A DNA stretch of 64,000 bases from Herbaspirillum sp. AP02. GTDB lineage: Bacteria > Pseudomonadota > Gammaproteobacteria > Burkholderiales > Burkholderiaceae_D. Location of the stretch: the NCBI RefSeq assembly GCF_015767275.1, contig NZ_JADWMY010000004.1:186001-250000 (forward strand). Direction: 5' to 3'. The notes below the pieces were generated by a model. It was not told the origin of the DNA. It searched no databases and saw only the letters and a list, made by a program, of their open reading frames with translations. Each line of letters opens with the position of its first letter. The stretch's first letter is position 1. Below, in pieces: positions 33,706 through 42,964 of the stretch. The translations under genes and the position numbers were made by a program.

Positions 33706-34274
33706 GCTGCGCGCTCCTCGCGCTGGCCGGTCAGGAAGCCCTGCTCGCCATCGCTGATGGGCGGATAGAAGGCCAGGTCGGCCTGCATCTGGTGATGCGG
33801 CAGGCCGTGTACCTCGATCTCGGCCAGGGTCTGCCAGTGCAGGCGTCGGAACAACGGCGCGTTCTGGCTCTGCACCTGGGCCAGGAAGGTATGGCAGCCA
33901 TGGGCATGGGCGGTGCAGACGGCCAGCCGGATCAGGCCGCTGCCGACCGAGCCGATGCGCCGCGCATGCTGCGCCACCGCCAGGCGCGAGCCGTGCCACA
34001 CGCCGGGTGCGGATTCATGGATGCGCACGGTACCGACCACGCTGCGGCTGCCATCGGGCGCCTCCATCACGGCCACGATGGGCATGGCGATGGCGTCGAT
34101 GGCGTCGGTATCGTCGTCCTGGAACACGCCCTGCTCGGCGCAGAACACTTCGCGTCGCAACTGGCGCGCCTGCTCGCGCTCCCACTTGTCCAGCGCCAGC
34201 TTGATGCGCACTACCGGGGCCGACGGCGCCGGCGCAGTGACGGGGGCAAGCGCTTTCTCGACCACATCGCTCAT
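33702..34274 (-). CDS. Nit1C GNAT-family N-acetyltransferase (MSMEG_0567/Sll0786-type)
   Basis: A 190-residue acetyltransferase fold. VRIKLALDKWEREQARQLRREVFCAEQGVF begins it, the strand VVGTVRIHESAPGVWHGSRLAVAQHARRIG and the motif SGLIRLAVCTAHAHGCHTFLA form the acetyl-CoA site. ATG 34274 was set because the frame upstream overlaps the radical SAM gene and the conserved part starts there. The frame has four-base overlap with the next gene and lies two bases after the radical SAM stop. Acceptor substrate unknown. Confidence 0.9.
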   Translation of the reverse strand: MSDVVEKALAPVTAPAPSAPVVRIKLALDKWEREQARQLRREVFCAEQGVFQDDDTDAIDAIAMPIVAVMEAPDGSRSVVGTVRIHESAPGVWHGSRLAVAQHARRIGSVGSGLIRLAVCTAHAHGCHTFLAQVQSQNAPLFRRLHWQTLAEIEVHGLPHHQMQADLAFYPPISDGEQGFLTGQREERAA

Positions 34275-34276
34275 GA

Positions 34277-35413
34277 TCACTTCCTTTCGAACGAAGACAG
34301 GGAGGAGCAGGCGCCGCACTTGCCGCAGCCGGCCTTGGCGTCACCGGAGCGCATGCCGGCCGCTTCCAGCATGCCGGCCAGCGGGCTCAACAGGCGCCGC
34401 ATGGCAGCGGCGTCGGGCGAGGGATGGTCTTCCAGTGGGGTGCCGGAGATCGGCACGAAGGGCACCACGAAGGGATAGACACCCAGCGCGATCAGGCGCT
34501 CGCTCATGCCGAGGATGGCCTCGTCGCTGTCGCCCAGCCCGGCCAGGATGTAGGTGCTGACCTGGCCGCGACCGAAGACTTCGACCGCAGCCGCGAACGC
34601 GTCCATGTAGCGCTCCACCGGCACGCTGGCCTTGCCCGGCATGATGCGCTTGCGTACCTCGGGGGTGACCGCTTCCAGGTGCATGCCCAGGGTATCGATG
34701 CCGGCGTCGTGCATGCGGCGGAACCAGGCATCGTCGTCGGGCGGCTCGCACTGCCCCTGGATCGGCAGGTTCACCGCCGACTTCACGCCGAAGGCGCTCT
34801 CGCACAGGATCTGCGCGCCACGGTCGGTGGCGTTGGGCGTGCCGGTGGTCATCACCATGTGCTTGACGCCATCCAGCAGCACCGCGGCCCGCGCCACCTC
34901 GCCCAGTTGCTCGGGGGTCTTGCGCAGGATGGTGCGGCCGGCCGCCAGCGACTGGCCGATGGCGCAGAACTGGCAGGATTTGCGCCGGCTTTCATAGCGG
35001 ATGCAGCTCTGCAGGATGGTGGTGGCCAGCACGTCGGCGCCGTGCAGCGTGGCGATCTTGCCGTAGGGGATGCCATCGAAGGTCTGCATCTTGTAGAAGC
35101 GCGGCTGGCGTGGGAAGGACACCACCCCCACCTCGACGCCATCGCGCAGGATGCGCGAGGCGCCATCCGCGCCCGGTTGCGTGGCCACATAGGGCGACGA
35201 CCAGGAACCGGCCGTATGCACCGGGATCATCACGGTATGGCCGTCGACCGTCACCGCCTTGTGGTCCGACGGCCCTGCCCCGCCGCGCCGGCTTTGCGCG
35301 CCGGCAGTGGGATCGTCAAGACGCAGCCCTAAGGATTGCAGCTCCGAGATCAGCTCCATGGGCGCCTTGCGGCTCGAACGCTGGGGATGCAACTGGATGA
35401 CGGCTGTCTGCAT
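34277..35413 (-). CDS. Nit1C radical SAM protein (MSMEG_0568-type)
   Basis: A 378-residue radical SAM enzyme. The cluster cysteines are Cys137, Cys147 and Cys150 in [14 protein letters not shown], spaced C-x9-C-x2-C instead of the common C-x3-C-x2-C; the family shares this variant. After it come [13 protein letters not shown] and [27 protein letters not shown], and the C-terminus adds AGCGKCGAC, a possible extra cluster site. The reaction is undescribed. Start at 35413 has GAGG nine bases upstream; the first ~98 bases overlap the end of the nitrilase gene in another frame, and an ATG at 35359 is an alternative start. Confidence 0.9.
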   Translation of the reverse strand: MQTAVIQLHPQRSSRKAPMELISELQSLGLRLDDPTAGAQSRRGGAGPSDHKAVTVDGHTVMIPVHTAGSWSSPYVATQPGADGASRILRDGVEVGVVSFPRQPRFYKMQTFDGIPYGKIATLHGADVLATTILQSCIRYESRRKSCQFCAIGQSLAAGRTILRKTPEQLGEVARAAVLLDGVKHMVMTTGTPNATDRGAQILCESAFGVKSAVNLPIQGQCEPPDDDAWFRRMHDAGIDTLGMHLEAVTPEVRKRIMPGKASVPVERYMDAFAAAVEVFGRGQVSTYILAGLGDSDEAILGMSERLIALGVYPFVVPFVPISGTPLEDHPSPDAAAMRRLLSPLAGMLEAAGMRSGDAKAGCGKCGACSSLSSFERK

Positions 35414-36398
35414 GATGGGGCCTCGCGGAAGATGGGATGACAGGAGAAGACTGTTCCGCCGGGAACAGGGAAGACATGGGGGAAGTACGGCGATCGTCGA
35501 TCACCAGGTGCAGCAGTTCCGGGCGCGCATAGTGACCCACCGAATCCATCATGCGCTTGCGCTTGGTGACCAGTTCCATGTCGAGGTCGGCCACCAGGAT
35601 GCCTTCGCCGCTGCGCAGGGGCTCGGCCAGCAGCTTGCCCTCCGGCGAGACGATGGCGGTACAGCAGCCGCCGCGCAGCGCCTTCTGCGCCTTGGGATCG
35701 GGTTCGATGGCGGCGATCTGTTCATCGGTCAGCCAGCCGGTGGCATTGATGACGAAGCAGCCCGCTTCCAGGGCGTGATGGCGGATGGTGACCTCCATCT
35801 GGTCGGCAAAGATCTGGCCGACCATGGAGCCGGGGAATTGCGCGCAGTGGATTTCCTCGTGCTGCGCCATCAGGCTGTAGCGTGCCAGCGGGTTGTAGTG
35901 TTCCCAGCAGGCCAGCGCACCCAGGCGCCCGACGGCGGTGGGCACGACCTTCAGGCCGCTGGCGTCGCCCTGGCCCCAGATCATGCGCTCGTGGTAGGTC
36001 GGCGTGATCTTGCGGCGCTTCAACACCAGCTCGCCATCGGCATCGAACACCAGTTGCGTGTTGTAGAGCGTGCCGTGGTCGCGTTCATTGACACCCAGCA
36101 CGACCACCGTGCCATGCTGGCGTGCCGCAGCCGACACGGCCTGGGTGACCGGACCCGGCACCTCGACGGCGCGCTCGTAGAGCAGCAGGTGCTCGGGCCC
36201 GGACGCAAAGGGCGGCCGCACGAACGAAAAGTACGGATAGTAGGGAACGAAGGTTTCCGGAAACACCACCAGCTGCGCGCCTTGCGCAGCGGCGTCGGCG
36301 ATGGCCTGGCAGACCTTGGCCACGGTGCCGTCGGCACTATCGAGGTCGGGCGCGATCTGCACCGCCGCCGCCCGTACCGTTCTCTTGTTGATGCTCAT
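35316..36398 (-). CDS. nitC: Nit6803-type nitrilase of the Nit1C cluster
   Basis: A 360-residue nitrilase that converts a nitrile (possibly cyanide-derived) to acid and ammonia. The triad is Glu48 in VFPETF, Lys130 in [12 protein letters not shown] and Cys164 in LACWEHYNP. It matches the cyanobacterial Nit6803 group. The C-terminal 45 residues after [12 protein letters not shown] are Pro/Ser/His-rich and lie in the frame that overlaps the radical SAM gene, so they may not matter. GGAAGGG precedes ATG 36398. In Pseudomonas fluorescens this cluster was linked to growth on cyanide; in this organism that role is inferred. The symbol nitC follows that usage. Confidence 0.93.
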   Translation of the reverse strand: MSINKRTVRAAAVQIAPDLDSADGTVAKVCQAIADAAAQGAQLVVFPETFVPYYPYFSFVRPPFASGPEHLLLYERAVEVPGPVTQAVSAAARQHGTVVVLGVNERDHGTLYNTQLVFDADGELVLKRRKITPTYHERMIWGQGDASGLKVVPTAVGRLGALACWEHYNPLARYSLMAQHEEIHCAQFPGSMVGQIFADQMEVTIRHHALEAGCFVINATGWLTDEQIAAIEPDPKAQKALRGGCCTAIVSPEGKLLAEPLRSGEGILVADLDMELVTKRKRMMDSVGHYARPELLHLVIDDRRTSPMSSLFPAEQSSPVIPSSARPHHADSRHPVASPAFEPQGAHGADLGAAILRAAS

Positions 36399-36413
36399 GG
36401 GCCGCCCTTCCGC

Positions 36414-36896
36414 TTACAGGGTCCAGGTGTCGAGGATGAAGGCGTTGTCGCGACGATGCAGCAACACCAGGTCCAGCACATCCAGCGGGTTGATCGGACG
36501 GATGCCCGGGATCAGCGAGGGTTCGCCGTGACCGTACAGGGCCTGCAGGGCGAAGCGGCAGGCATAGACCTTGCCGCCCTCTTCCATGAACTTGACGATC
36601 TGCTTGTTGAAGTTCTGGTGGCCGGGGAAGGCTTCATCGCCCAGGGTGGGGAAGCCACGCTGCACGCCCAGCGTCACGCCCGGACCGTACAGCAGGATGG
36701 AGGTTTCGAAACCCTTGCGCTTCAGACGCGTGGCCTGCAACAGGTTGACGAAACCGATCGAGCCTTCGAAGGCCACGGTATGGAAGGTCACCAGCGCTTT
36801 TTCACCCGGCTGGGCTTTGACGTCTTCGAATACCTTCTCTTCATAATCCACCAGGAAATCGCCGGGGGCGTGGGCTGCTTTGGTGACTGCGGGCAT
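36414..36896 (-). CDS. Sll0783/MSMEG_0572-type Nit1C leader protein
   Basis: A 160-residue protein of the family annotated as nitrogen-starvation response. It resembles DsrE/DsrF-like folds: [50 protein letters not shown] and the Cys-containing [14 protein letters not shown]. Function is unknown. ATG 36896 has AGAGGAG upstream. It is the first gene of the cluster, directly after the shared promoter, as in other Nit1C clusters. Confidence 0.9.
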   Translation of the reverse strand: MPAVTKAAHAPGDFLVDYEEKVFEDVKAQPGEKALVTFHTVAFEGSIGFVNLLQATRLKRKGFETSILLYGPGVTLGVQRGFPTLGDEAFPGHQNFNKQIVKFMEEGGKVYACRFALQALYGHGEPSLIPGIRPINPLDVLDLVLLHRRDNAFILDTWTL

Positions 36897-37374
36897 GGTG
36901 AGACTCCTCTTGATTGCTGTGGGTGGTCACTTGTGGAAGTGGTCCGGCGACGTTGCCGCGACGCTGGCATTGAATGCATCACGCGTGCCAACAATGCCCC
37001 GTCAATGCGGCAATTGACTGCATGAAAATCCCGTCAATCGCTGCCCGGCGATCCCGCTTCCAGCACGCTCGCGGCTTCCGGGGGAGACCTTCGCCGCAGG
37101 CTTTTCAGCACCCGCGCAGCAATCCATTCAATCGCTCCATACAATCGCGCAAACCCGCATGCACCCTGGAGTAGCAGCATGTTTAACCTTGGTGCAGGCA
37201 CGCCGTCTTCGATGACACAAGGCGGTGCAGCGAGAGCCGCCTGGGCGCTGCATTGGATGGAATGCAAATTGCATTCAATGACGCCTGCCGATGCAGTCAA
37301 TATTGAATCCGGGCAAGCTCAAGAAAGATCGGGAAGGATCGGGAGCGCCCAGGAACGCCGACCAAGGAATCGTC
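36897..37374. promoter_or_regulatory. Divergent promoter region of Nit1C and MocR gene with palindromes
   Basis: No gene. It contains GCATT-G-AATGC (36967-36977), an odd perfect palindrome, and GAATGCA-AAT-TGCATTC (37260-37276), with GCATTCAATG following at 37271. CCGTCAAT occurs at about 36999 and 37031. The same GCATTSAATG core on both sides of the shared region fits a regulator acting on both promoters; the divergent MocR protein is the likely one. No clear sigma-54 promoter was found. Confidence 0.6.
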
Positions 37375-38769
37375 ATGCCGAAGAACAGCACCATGTGGGT
37401 CCCCAAACTGAAAAAGGGCAGCGGCCCGCTCTACCTGGCCATCGCCAATGCCATTGCCGAGGATGTCGCCACCGGTCACCTGCAGGCCGAGCAGCGCCTG
37501 CCGCCGCAGCGCAAGCTGGCCGAAGCGCTGGACCTGGACTTCACCACGGTGGCCCGGGCGTATACAGAAGCACACCGGCGCGGGCTGGTCGATTCGGTGG
37601 TGGGACGCGGCACCTTCGTCTGTGGCAAGCGGCGCCCGCGCATCCCCCGCGTGACCGAGGGACGGCCCAACGTGGACATGTCCATGAACATGCCGCCCGA
37701 GCCGGAGTCGCCGGAACTGGTGGAACTGATGCAGGCGGGATGGAGCAAGGTCAACGGCAGGCTGCGCGACCTGATGCGCTACCAGGACTTCGGCGGTTCG
37801 CCCGAAGACCGCGAGGCCGGCGCCCTGTGGCTACGCCGGCGCGGGCTGGTGGTGGAACCGGAACGGGTGCTGGTCACCCCCGGCGCGCAATGCGCGCTGC
37901 TGGCGATCCTGACCATGCTGGTCGGGCCCGGTGGCGTGCTGTGCTGTGAAGACGTGACCTACCCCGGGCTACGTGCCCTGGCCGGGCAACTGGGCATCAA
38001 GCTGGTGGGCTTGCCGATGGACAACGAAGGCATCGACGCCGTGGCCTTTGCCGGCGCCTGCGCGCAATATGCGCCCAAGGCCCTGTACTGCAACCCGACG
38101 CTGTTGAACCCCACCACCTGCACCACCTCGCTGTCACGGCGCCAGGCGCTGGTGGACATCGCCCGTCACTACGAGGTCGCCATCATCGAGGACGACGCCT
38201 ATGGCTTCCTGCCACGCTCCACCCCGCCGGCCATTGCCAGCCTGGGCAGCGAGCTGACCTTCTACGTCACCGGCCTGGCCAAGAGCGTGGGCGCCGGCCT
38301 GCGCATCGCCTACATGGTGGCGCCGGACACCCACTCGGCGGCGCGCCTGACAGCCTCGCTACGGGCCACCACGGTGATGGCCTCGCCCATCACCTCGACC
38401 CTGGCCACGCACTGGATACGCGATGGCGTGGCCGACCTGGCGCTGGCCAACATCCGCAAGGAATCCATGGCCCGCCAGAAGATCGCCGCCCGCATCCTGC
38501 CCCCGCACAGCTATGCCTCCGAAGCCGAGGCCTTCCATCTCTGGATCAAGCTGCGCGGCGGATGGCAGGCCGCCAGCTTCGCCGCCCAGATGCGCTCCTC
38601 CGGCATCGGCGTGGTGGCCAGCGACGCCTTTGCCGTAGGGGCCGCGCCGGAACAGGCAGTACGGGTCTGCATCGGCGGCGTAGCCAACCGCCACGACATC
38701 CAGCATGCGCTGGAGGTCATCCGCGATGCGCTCAATGAAGCGCCGCTGGCGCGGCCGGCGGTGGTGTAG
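37375..38769 (+). CDS. MocR-family regulator (GntR helix-turn-helix plus aminotransferase-like domain)
   Basis: A 464-residue regulator. The N-terminal winged helix is IANAIAEDVATGHLQAEQRLPPQRKLAEALDLDFTTVARAYTEAHRRGLVDSVVGRGTFV. The rest is a type I aminotransferase fold with the PLP lysine in VTGLAKSVGAGLRIAYM and the aspartate in AIIEDDAYGFL. MocR proteins use PLP to sense amino-acid or amine levels. ATG 37375 has AAGGA eight bases upstream; an upstream extension of 28 codons lacks a site. It is divergent from Nit1C and probably controls it. The 3' end overlaps the convergent helicase gene by 38 bases. Confidence 0.93.
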   Translation: MPKNSTMWVPKLKKGSGPLYLAIANAIAEDVATGHLQAEQRLPPQRKLAEALDLDFTTVARAYTEAHRRGLVDSVVGRGTFVCGKRRPRIPRVTEGRPNVDMSMNMPPEPESPELVELMQAGWSKVNGRLRDLMRYQDFGGSPEDREAGALWLRRRGLVVEPERVLVTPGAQCALLAILTMLVGPGGVLCCEDVTYPGLRALAGQLGIKLVGLPMDNEGIDAVAFAGACAQYAPKALYCNPTLLNPTTCTTSLSRRQALVDIARHYEVAIIEDDAYGFLPRSTPPAIASLGSELTFYVTGLAKSVGAGLRIAYMVAPDTHSAARLTASLRATTVMASPITSTLATHWIRDGVADLALANIRKESMARQKIAARILPPHSYASEAEAFHLWIKLRGGWQAASFAAQMRSSGIGVVASDAFAVGAAPEQAVRVCIGGVANRHDIQHALEVIRDALNEAPLARPAVV

Positions 38770-41509
38770 TGTCGGCGGCAACCGCCTCGGCGGCGGCGCC
38801 AGCGACGTCCACCCATTGCGCCAGGAACACGCTCAGCTTGGCCTCGATATCACTATCGATGGTCTGCAGGCGCAGCAGATCGATCCCACTCTTGCGCAGG
38901 ATGCTGTTCTTGAGCGCATCGCGTTCTCCTTGTTGCTGTCCCTGATGCAAGCCACCATCCACTTCGATCACCCCCAGCGGCTGCTTGCCCACCTTGAAAT
39001 AGATCACGAAGTCGCAACTGGCCTGTTGCGCCATGAATTCAAGCTCGCGGGGTGTCATGGCGGGATTGCGGGCGGACGCCAGCTGGTGCAGGCGGACCTG
39101 GCAATGGAAGCGCAAGCCGGCAAAGCGCGTGCTTGCCAGCCGTTCTCGCAACAGCTGCGCCACGATCTGCTCCGACCGGAAGTGCGAATCGCTGCTGCGC
39201 AGGCTGGCGGCCAGCCTGGCGAGTGAGCGATCGTATTCCTGGTACAGCAGGTCGAAGGCCGACACCACCGGCGCGCGTCGCACTTGCGCCTGGTCTGCGT
39301 AGTATTCGATATAGCGGATCAGTGCGGCCACCGGCCCATTGCGCTGGGCGAAGACCTCATCGCCGGTCACCAGGGTGAATCTCCGCTTGGCCCGCGATAC
39401 GGCGACATTGACCATCTGTGCCGCGTCGACGAAGCCGGACATCGACTGGCTGCTGCGTTTCTTGTCCAGCACGGTCGAGAAGACCATTTCCTCGCATTCC
39501 CGGCCCTGGAATTTGTGCACGGTATCGCTGACGAAATCCGGCGGCAGTTGCGCGCCGGCCAGCTTCACCTGGGCCCTGAAGGGCGCGAGGAAGCCGCGTC
39601 CCTGGGCATCCACTCCGCTGCGCTCACCGGCCTCATCCAGCACTGCCAGCAGGGATTCGATTTCCCTCAGATTGGTCGTGGTGCGCGTGTGATTACCCTT
39701 GGCCGTGACGATCAGGTGCAGGGGCTCGCTGCCATCGTCAGGCGTCATCGGGATCAGGGCATTGTCATAGAACTGCTGGTTGCAGAACTGGATGATGCGC
39801 GGATGGCAGCGGTAATGCTCCTTGAGCAGGGTCCGCGGCAGCGCATCGCCAAACACCGCCATCACCGAATCGAGCAGGCTCAGCCGCTCGCAGTCATAGG
39901 CCGGCGATGGCGCCGGCTTGCCCAGTACCACCGGAATATGCGGCAACTGCCGACGGTCCCCGACGACGATCAGGTTGCGTGCGCAGCCCAGGCCCAGGAT
40001 GCCAGGCAGGATGTCCTGCTGGGACGCCTCGTCGATGATGACGTAGTCCAGCATGGCACCCTCGGCCAGCGAATTGATGATGGAATGGGTACTGCTGGCA
40101 ATGATCGGATAGCGTGCCAGAAAATCGCCGAAGTCTGCCTGATAGGTATCGATCCCGAAGGCTTGCGAATCGGGGGCGCTGCTATGCAGATGTTGCTTGA
40201 GGCAGAGCATGGAATCCCGGCGCACCCGCTCCAGCGAGGCATCGAAGTTTCCCTCTTTCAGGGTCGCCATGCAGGTCGCCAGCTCGCTCTCCTTCTCTTG
40301 TAGCTGGCGCTGGTAGAAGTGGGCCTGCAGGGCATGGAAGCTGCGTGCGCGCTGGGCGCCGGCAGCGAAGGGAGCGACGCGGACGATGCCGAAGCGCAAC
40401 AGCAGGCTGAACCGTTCGCGCAGTCCGATCGACCTCTGCCCCAGATGCGACAGGTAGGCCATGAGATCGGCCGCGCTGGCGGGCGTCAATCGGTAACGTT
40501 CCAGTGCCGGCCCCGCTGGCACGCCGTTTTCATCATGCCACTGCTGCAGATAGCGCTGCTCGACCTGCAACTCCTGGATCTCGGCCTTGAGCTGGGCTGC
40601 GCGGTTGTGGGCGTGCAGGTACTGCTTGAGGCGAATGACGGCGGCGTCGATTTCTTCCAGCGCGGGTGCGGGCAATGGGGGTTCCGACGGCACCGCAGGC
40701 GGGGATTCAAAGAATGCGGTGCGCTTTTCCTTGCTGCCGAGTTTGGCCACCAGATAATCCAGACTGGATTGTTGCAGCTTCTCGACCACGTTATCCACGG
40801 CCGAATTGTTGTTGGAAAGGATGGCGACCGTTTCGCCACGCAACAGGATGTTGGCAACGATATTGAGGATGGTCTGGGTCTTGCCGGTACCGGGAGGACC
40901 TTCGATCACGCTGACCTGCGAACGGAAGGCCTGCTCCACCGCCTCGATCTGGCTGGCATTGACGCCGAAGGGGAAGATCAATGGTCGGGAGAGTTCACGG
41001 CTGCGGTTCGCGCCACTGCAATAGGCCTGCAGGGCGCTGTCCGGATGGGCTGGCAGCTTGTTGAGCTGGCGCAGTACGTTATCGGCAATGCGGTCCTGAT
41101 CCGGCGAGGCCTCGCCGCCCTGCTCGCCCCGGGCCTGCGCAACGGCCAGGAAATAACGGAAGACCGGTGTCTGCTTGAGGTTGGTCTCGGCCACCACGAT
41201 GACATCATCCAGACGGTGGAGATAGCGCTTGCGGTTACCGGCATAGCTGACGATCACATACTTGTTTCCATAGATCGTGGCTTGCTCCAACCGCTTGGCC
41301 GCCCGCCCCCTGTCCTTGTTAAGCCAGGCGCTACCCAGTTCCCGGGTGGGTGAGATGCGGCATTCGGCCAGCGGCAGACTGAAGGATTTGGTGCTGTGGA
41401 AGTAGCAGGTCAGGAACCAGGCCTGATGCTTGTCGCTCCAGTAAATCTTCCAGTCATGGATTTGTGCAGTCCGGTCTTCGCCCCGAAGATGGATGGTTAC
41501 CGCTGACAT
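38732..41509 (-). CDS. SF1 helicase with C-terminal DUF2726 nuclease-like domain
   Basis: A 925-residue DNA/RNA helicase of the UPF1/DNA2-like SF1 group. Walker A GPPGTGKT is at 204-211, AILSNNNSAVDNVVEKL is motif Ia, DYVIIDEASQQDILP motif II, VVGDRRQLPHIP motif III, VHKFQGRECEEMVFS and VAVSRAKRRFTLVTGD motifs V and VI. A coiled region lies between the two lobes. The last ~120 residues match DUF2726: ELEFMAQQASCDFVIYF then LGVIEVDGGLHQ, which resembles a PD-(D/E)xK nuclease core, then HQGQQQGERDALKNSIL. Such helicase-nuclease fusions act in repair or phage defence; the role is unproven. ATG 41509 has AGGGGG upstream. Overlaps MocR tail-to-tail. Confidence 0.9.
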   Translation of the reverse strand: MSAVTIHLRGEDRTAQIHDWKIYWSDKHQAWFLTCYFHSTKSFSLPLAECRISPTRELGSAWLNKDRGRAAKRLEQATIYGNKYVIVSYAGNRKRYLHRLDDVIVVAETNLKQTPVFRYFLAVAQARGEQGGEASPDQDRIADNVLRQLNKLPAHPDSALQAYCSGANRSRELSRPLIFPFGVNASQIEAVEQAFRSQVSVIEGPPGTGKTQTILNIVANILLRGETVAILSNNNSAVDNVVEKLQQSSLDYLVAKLGSKEKRTAFFESPPAVPSEPPLPAPALEEIDAAVIRLKQYLHAHNRAAQLKAEIQELQVEQRYLQQWHDENGVPAGPALERYRLTPASAADLMAYLSHLGQRSIGLRERFSLLLRFGIVRVAPFAAGAQRARSFHALQAHFYQRQLQEKESELATCMATLKEGNFDASLERVRRDSMLCLKQHLHSSAPDSQAFGIDTYQADFGDFLARYPIIASSTHSIINSLAEGAMLDYVIIDEASQQDILPGILGLGCARNLIVVGDRRQLPHIPVVLGKPAPSPAYDCERLSLLDSVMAVFGDALPRTLLKEHYRCHPRIIQFCNQQFYDNALIPMTPDDGSEPLHLIVTAKGNHTRTTTNLREIESLLAVLDEAGERSGVDAQGRGFLAPFRAQVKLAGAQLPPDFVSDTVHKFQGRECEEMVFSTVLDKKRSSQSMSGFVDAAQMVNVAVSRAKRRFTLVTGDEVFAQRNGPVAALIRYIEYYADQAQVRRAPVVSAFDLLYQEYDRSLARLAASLRSSDSHFRSEQIVAQLLRERLASTRFAGLRFHCQVRLHQLASARNPAMTPRELEFMAQQASCDFVIYFKVGKQPLGVIEVDGGLHQGQQQGERDALKNSILRKSGIDLLRLQTIDSDIEAKLSVFLAQWVDVAGAAAEAVAADTTPPPAAPAALH

Positions 41510-41831
41510 CGCCGCCCCCTGCGCTTGCCCGCTGCCACCAACGCCATCGGAGGACAATGTCGGGCAGCAGGTCATTGATATGTTTGCCTTGCGGCAAATT
41601 AGAGGCGTTATCATGCCACCAGCGTGCCGGCTTGTCAGCCAGGCCTGCGGCTGCAGGATGATCGGCGCTAAGCCCAAGGAGGCGCCGCTGCCGTCACCGC
41701 TGGTGTTGCAGCGGGCGGCAGAGGGCTGAAGCGCCCATTCATGAGGACCGCAATCGCCAGCAGCAGGCCTTCGTCAAAGTGAGACGAACGTTTATTAACT
41801 TGTTATGCACCCAACCGTATAGGGTTCCACG
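41510..41831. other. Intergenic space between helicase gene and SDR gene
   Basis: No gene found. The 150 bases after the helicase start are GC-rich and frames there are shadows. Nearer the SDR the sequence becomes AT-richer (GTTTATTAACTTGTTATGCA, about 41788) and could hold the promoter for the plus-strand SDR. No operator stands out. Confidence 0.5.
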
Positions 41832-42572
41832 ATGTCACAGGCTCCCGTCGCACTTATCACAGGCTCAACTTCTGGCATCGGTGTGGCAATTGCCCGCCGG
41901 CTCGCAAGCGAAGGCTATTCAATCGTATTGCACTCGCGCAATTCGGTAGAGGCCGGGCAACGACTGGCGCTCGAACTCGGATCGGCCATCTATGTGCAAG
42001 CTGATCTGGCTAATGATGACGACAGAGTGCGACTGATCCGCGAAGCGATAGCATCTTGGGGGCGGCTGGATGTCCTGGTTAATAACGCAGGAATCAGCCG
42101 TGTTATTTCGCACCAGGATTTGGCTGCCGCAACGCCAGATGTGTGGCATGAGCTCTATGAAGTGAACGTGGTTGCTCCTTTTCGTTTGATCGCTGAGGCT
42201 GAATCGGCCTTGCGTGATTCGAAACGCTTCGGTCGACCCGGCTGCATAGTCAACATCAGCTCCCATGCTGGCGTCCGCCCGAAGGGCGCATCGATTCCAT
42301 ATTCAGCGACCAAGGCGGCCTTGAATCATATGACCCGGCTACTCGCTGTTTCACTTGCGCCTGACATCCGAGTAAATGCTGTCGCCCCGGGATTGGTCGA
42401 TACACCACTGACCGCAGACTGGACCCAGGCGCAGCAAATCTGGAAGGAGCGCTCGCCGATGCGCCGATCTGCCAGTCCGGCGGACATCGCCCAAGCCGTT
42501 GCGATGTTGGTCGCATCGGACTATCTCACTGGTGAAATCCTGCTATCGGATGGCGGATTGAATCTTACCTAG
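41832..42572 (+). CDS. SDR family oxidoreductase (3-ketoacyl-ACP reductase-like)
   Basis: A 246-residue SDR: TGSTSGIGVAIARRLASEG at the cofactor site, NNAGISRV, catalytic Ser in VNISSHAGV, Tyr-x-x-x-Lys as YSATK, and VAPGLVDTPLTADW. The terminal block is TGEILLSDGGLNLT. ATG 41832 follows AGGG by 8 bases. LHSRNSVEAG at the cofactor specificity loop (Arg) suggests NADP(H). It is a single gene with no clear pathway partner; an SDR of this kind could reduce a keto group of unknown substrate. Confidence 0.9.
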   Translation: MSQAPVALITGSTSGIGVAIARRLASEGYSIVLHSRNSVEAGQRLALELGSAIYVQADLANDDDRVRLIREAIASWGRLDVLVNNAGISRVISHQDLAAATPDVWHELYEVNVVAPFRLIAEAESALRDSKRFGRPGCIVNISSHAGVRPKGASIPYSATKAALNHMTRLLAVSLAPDIRVNAVAPGLVDTPLTADWTQAQQIWKERSPMRRSASPADIAQAVAMLVASDYLTGEILLSDGGLNLT

Positions 42573-42964
42573 TGTGCTCATCAAGAGTGGTCTGCGGCGT
42601 CAAGTTCAGTTGACAGTCCGCTTATTCAACGATAGCAATCGGCCAGGCTCAGATTTCTGATCCTGCGCATGCGCTCTGCAAAAAACAACCGTCACATGCC
42701 AGGTGGAAGAGCGTGCAGCGCTCAGCACGGTAGCTCAAACACGTAACACGATCTTGCTTCGCAAATAGGAGACCTTGCTAAACGACTTGGCCTGGTATAT
42801 GGTTGTGATACGCAACCATATGCAGAATCTCAAAGGAACGTATCAATGGTTGCCGCTTTGACCAGAGCCATTTCTGGCCATTCAACTCTGAGGGTCGGTG
42901 CCGTGAGGCCGGTGGTGGCGGGCCAGAAACCTGAAGGGATGGGAACGTCTAACCGAGATAAGTC
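42573..42964. promoter_or_regulatory. Intergenic region with a long palindrome upstream of the DUF2520 gene
   Basis: ATATGGTTG (42797-42805) and CAACCATAT (42813-42821) are perfect 9-base inverted repeats with a 7-base spacer, placed 144 bases before the next gene. A 52-codon frame from ATG 42846 to TAG 43004 with AAAGGA upstream overlaps the following gene and gives no recognisable protein. The rest of the 392 bases shows no gene. Confidence 0.55.
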
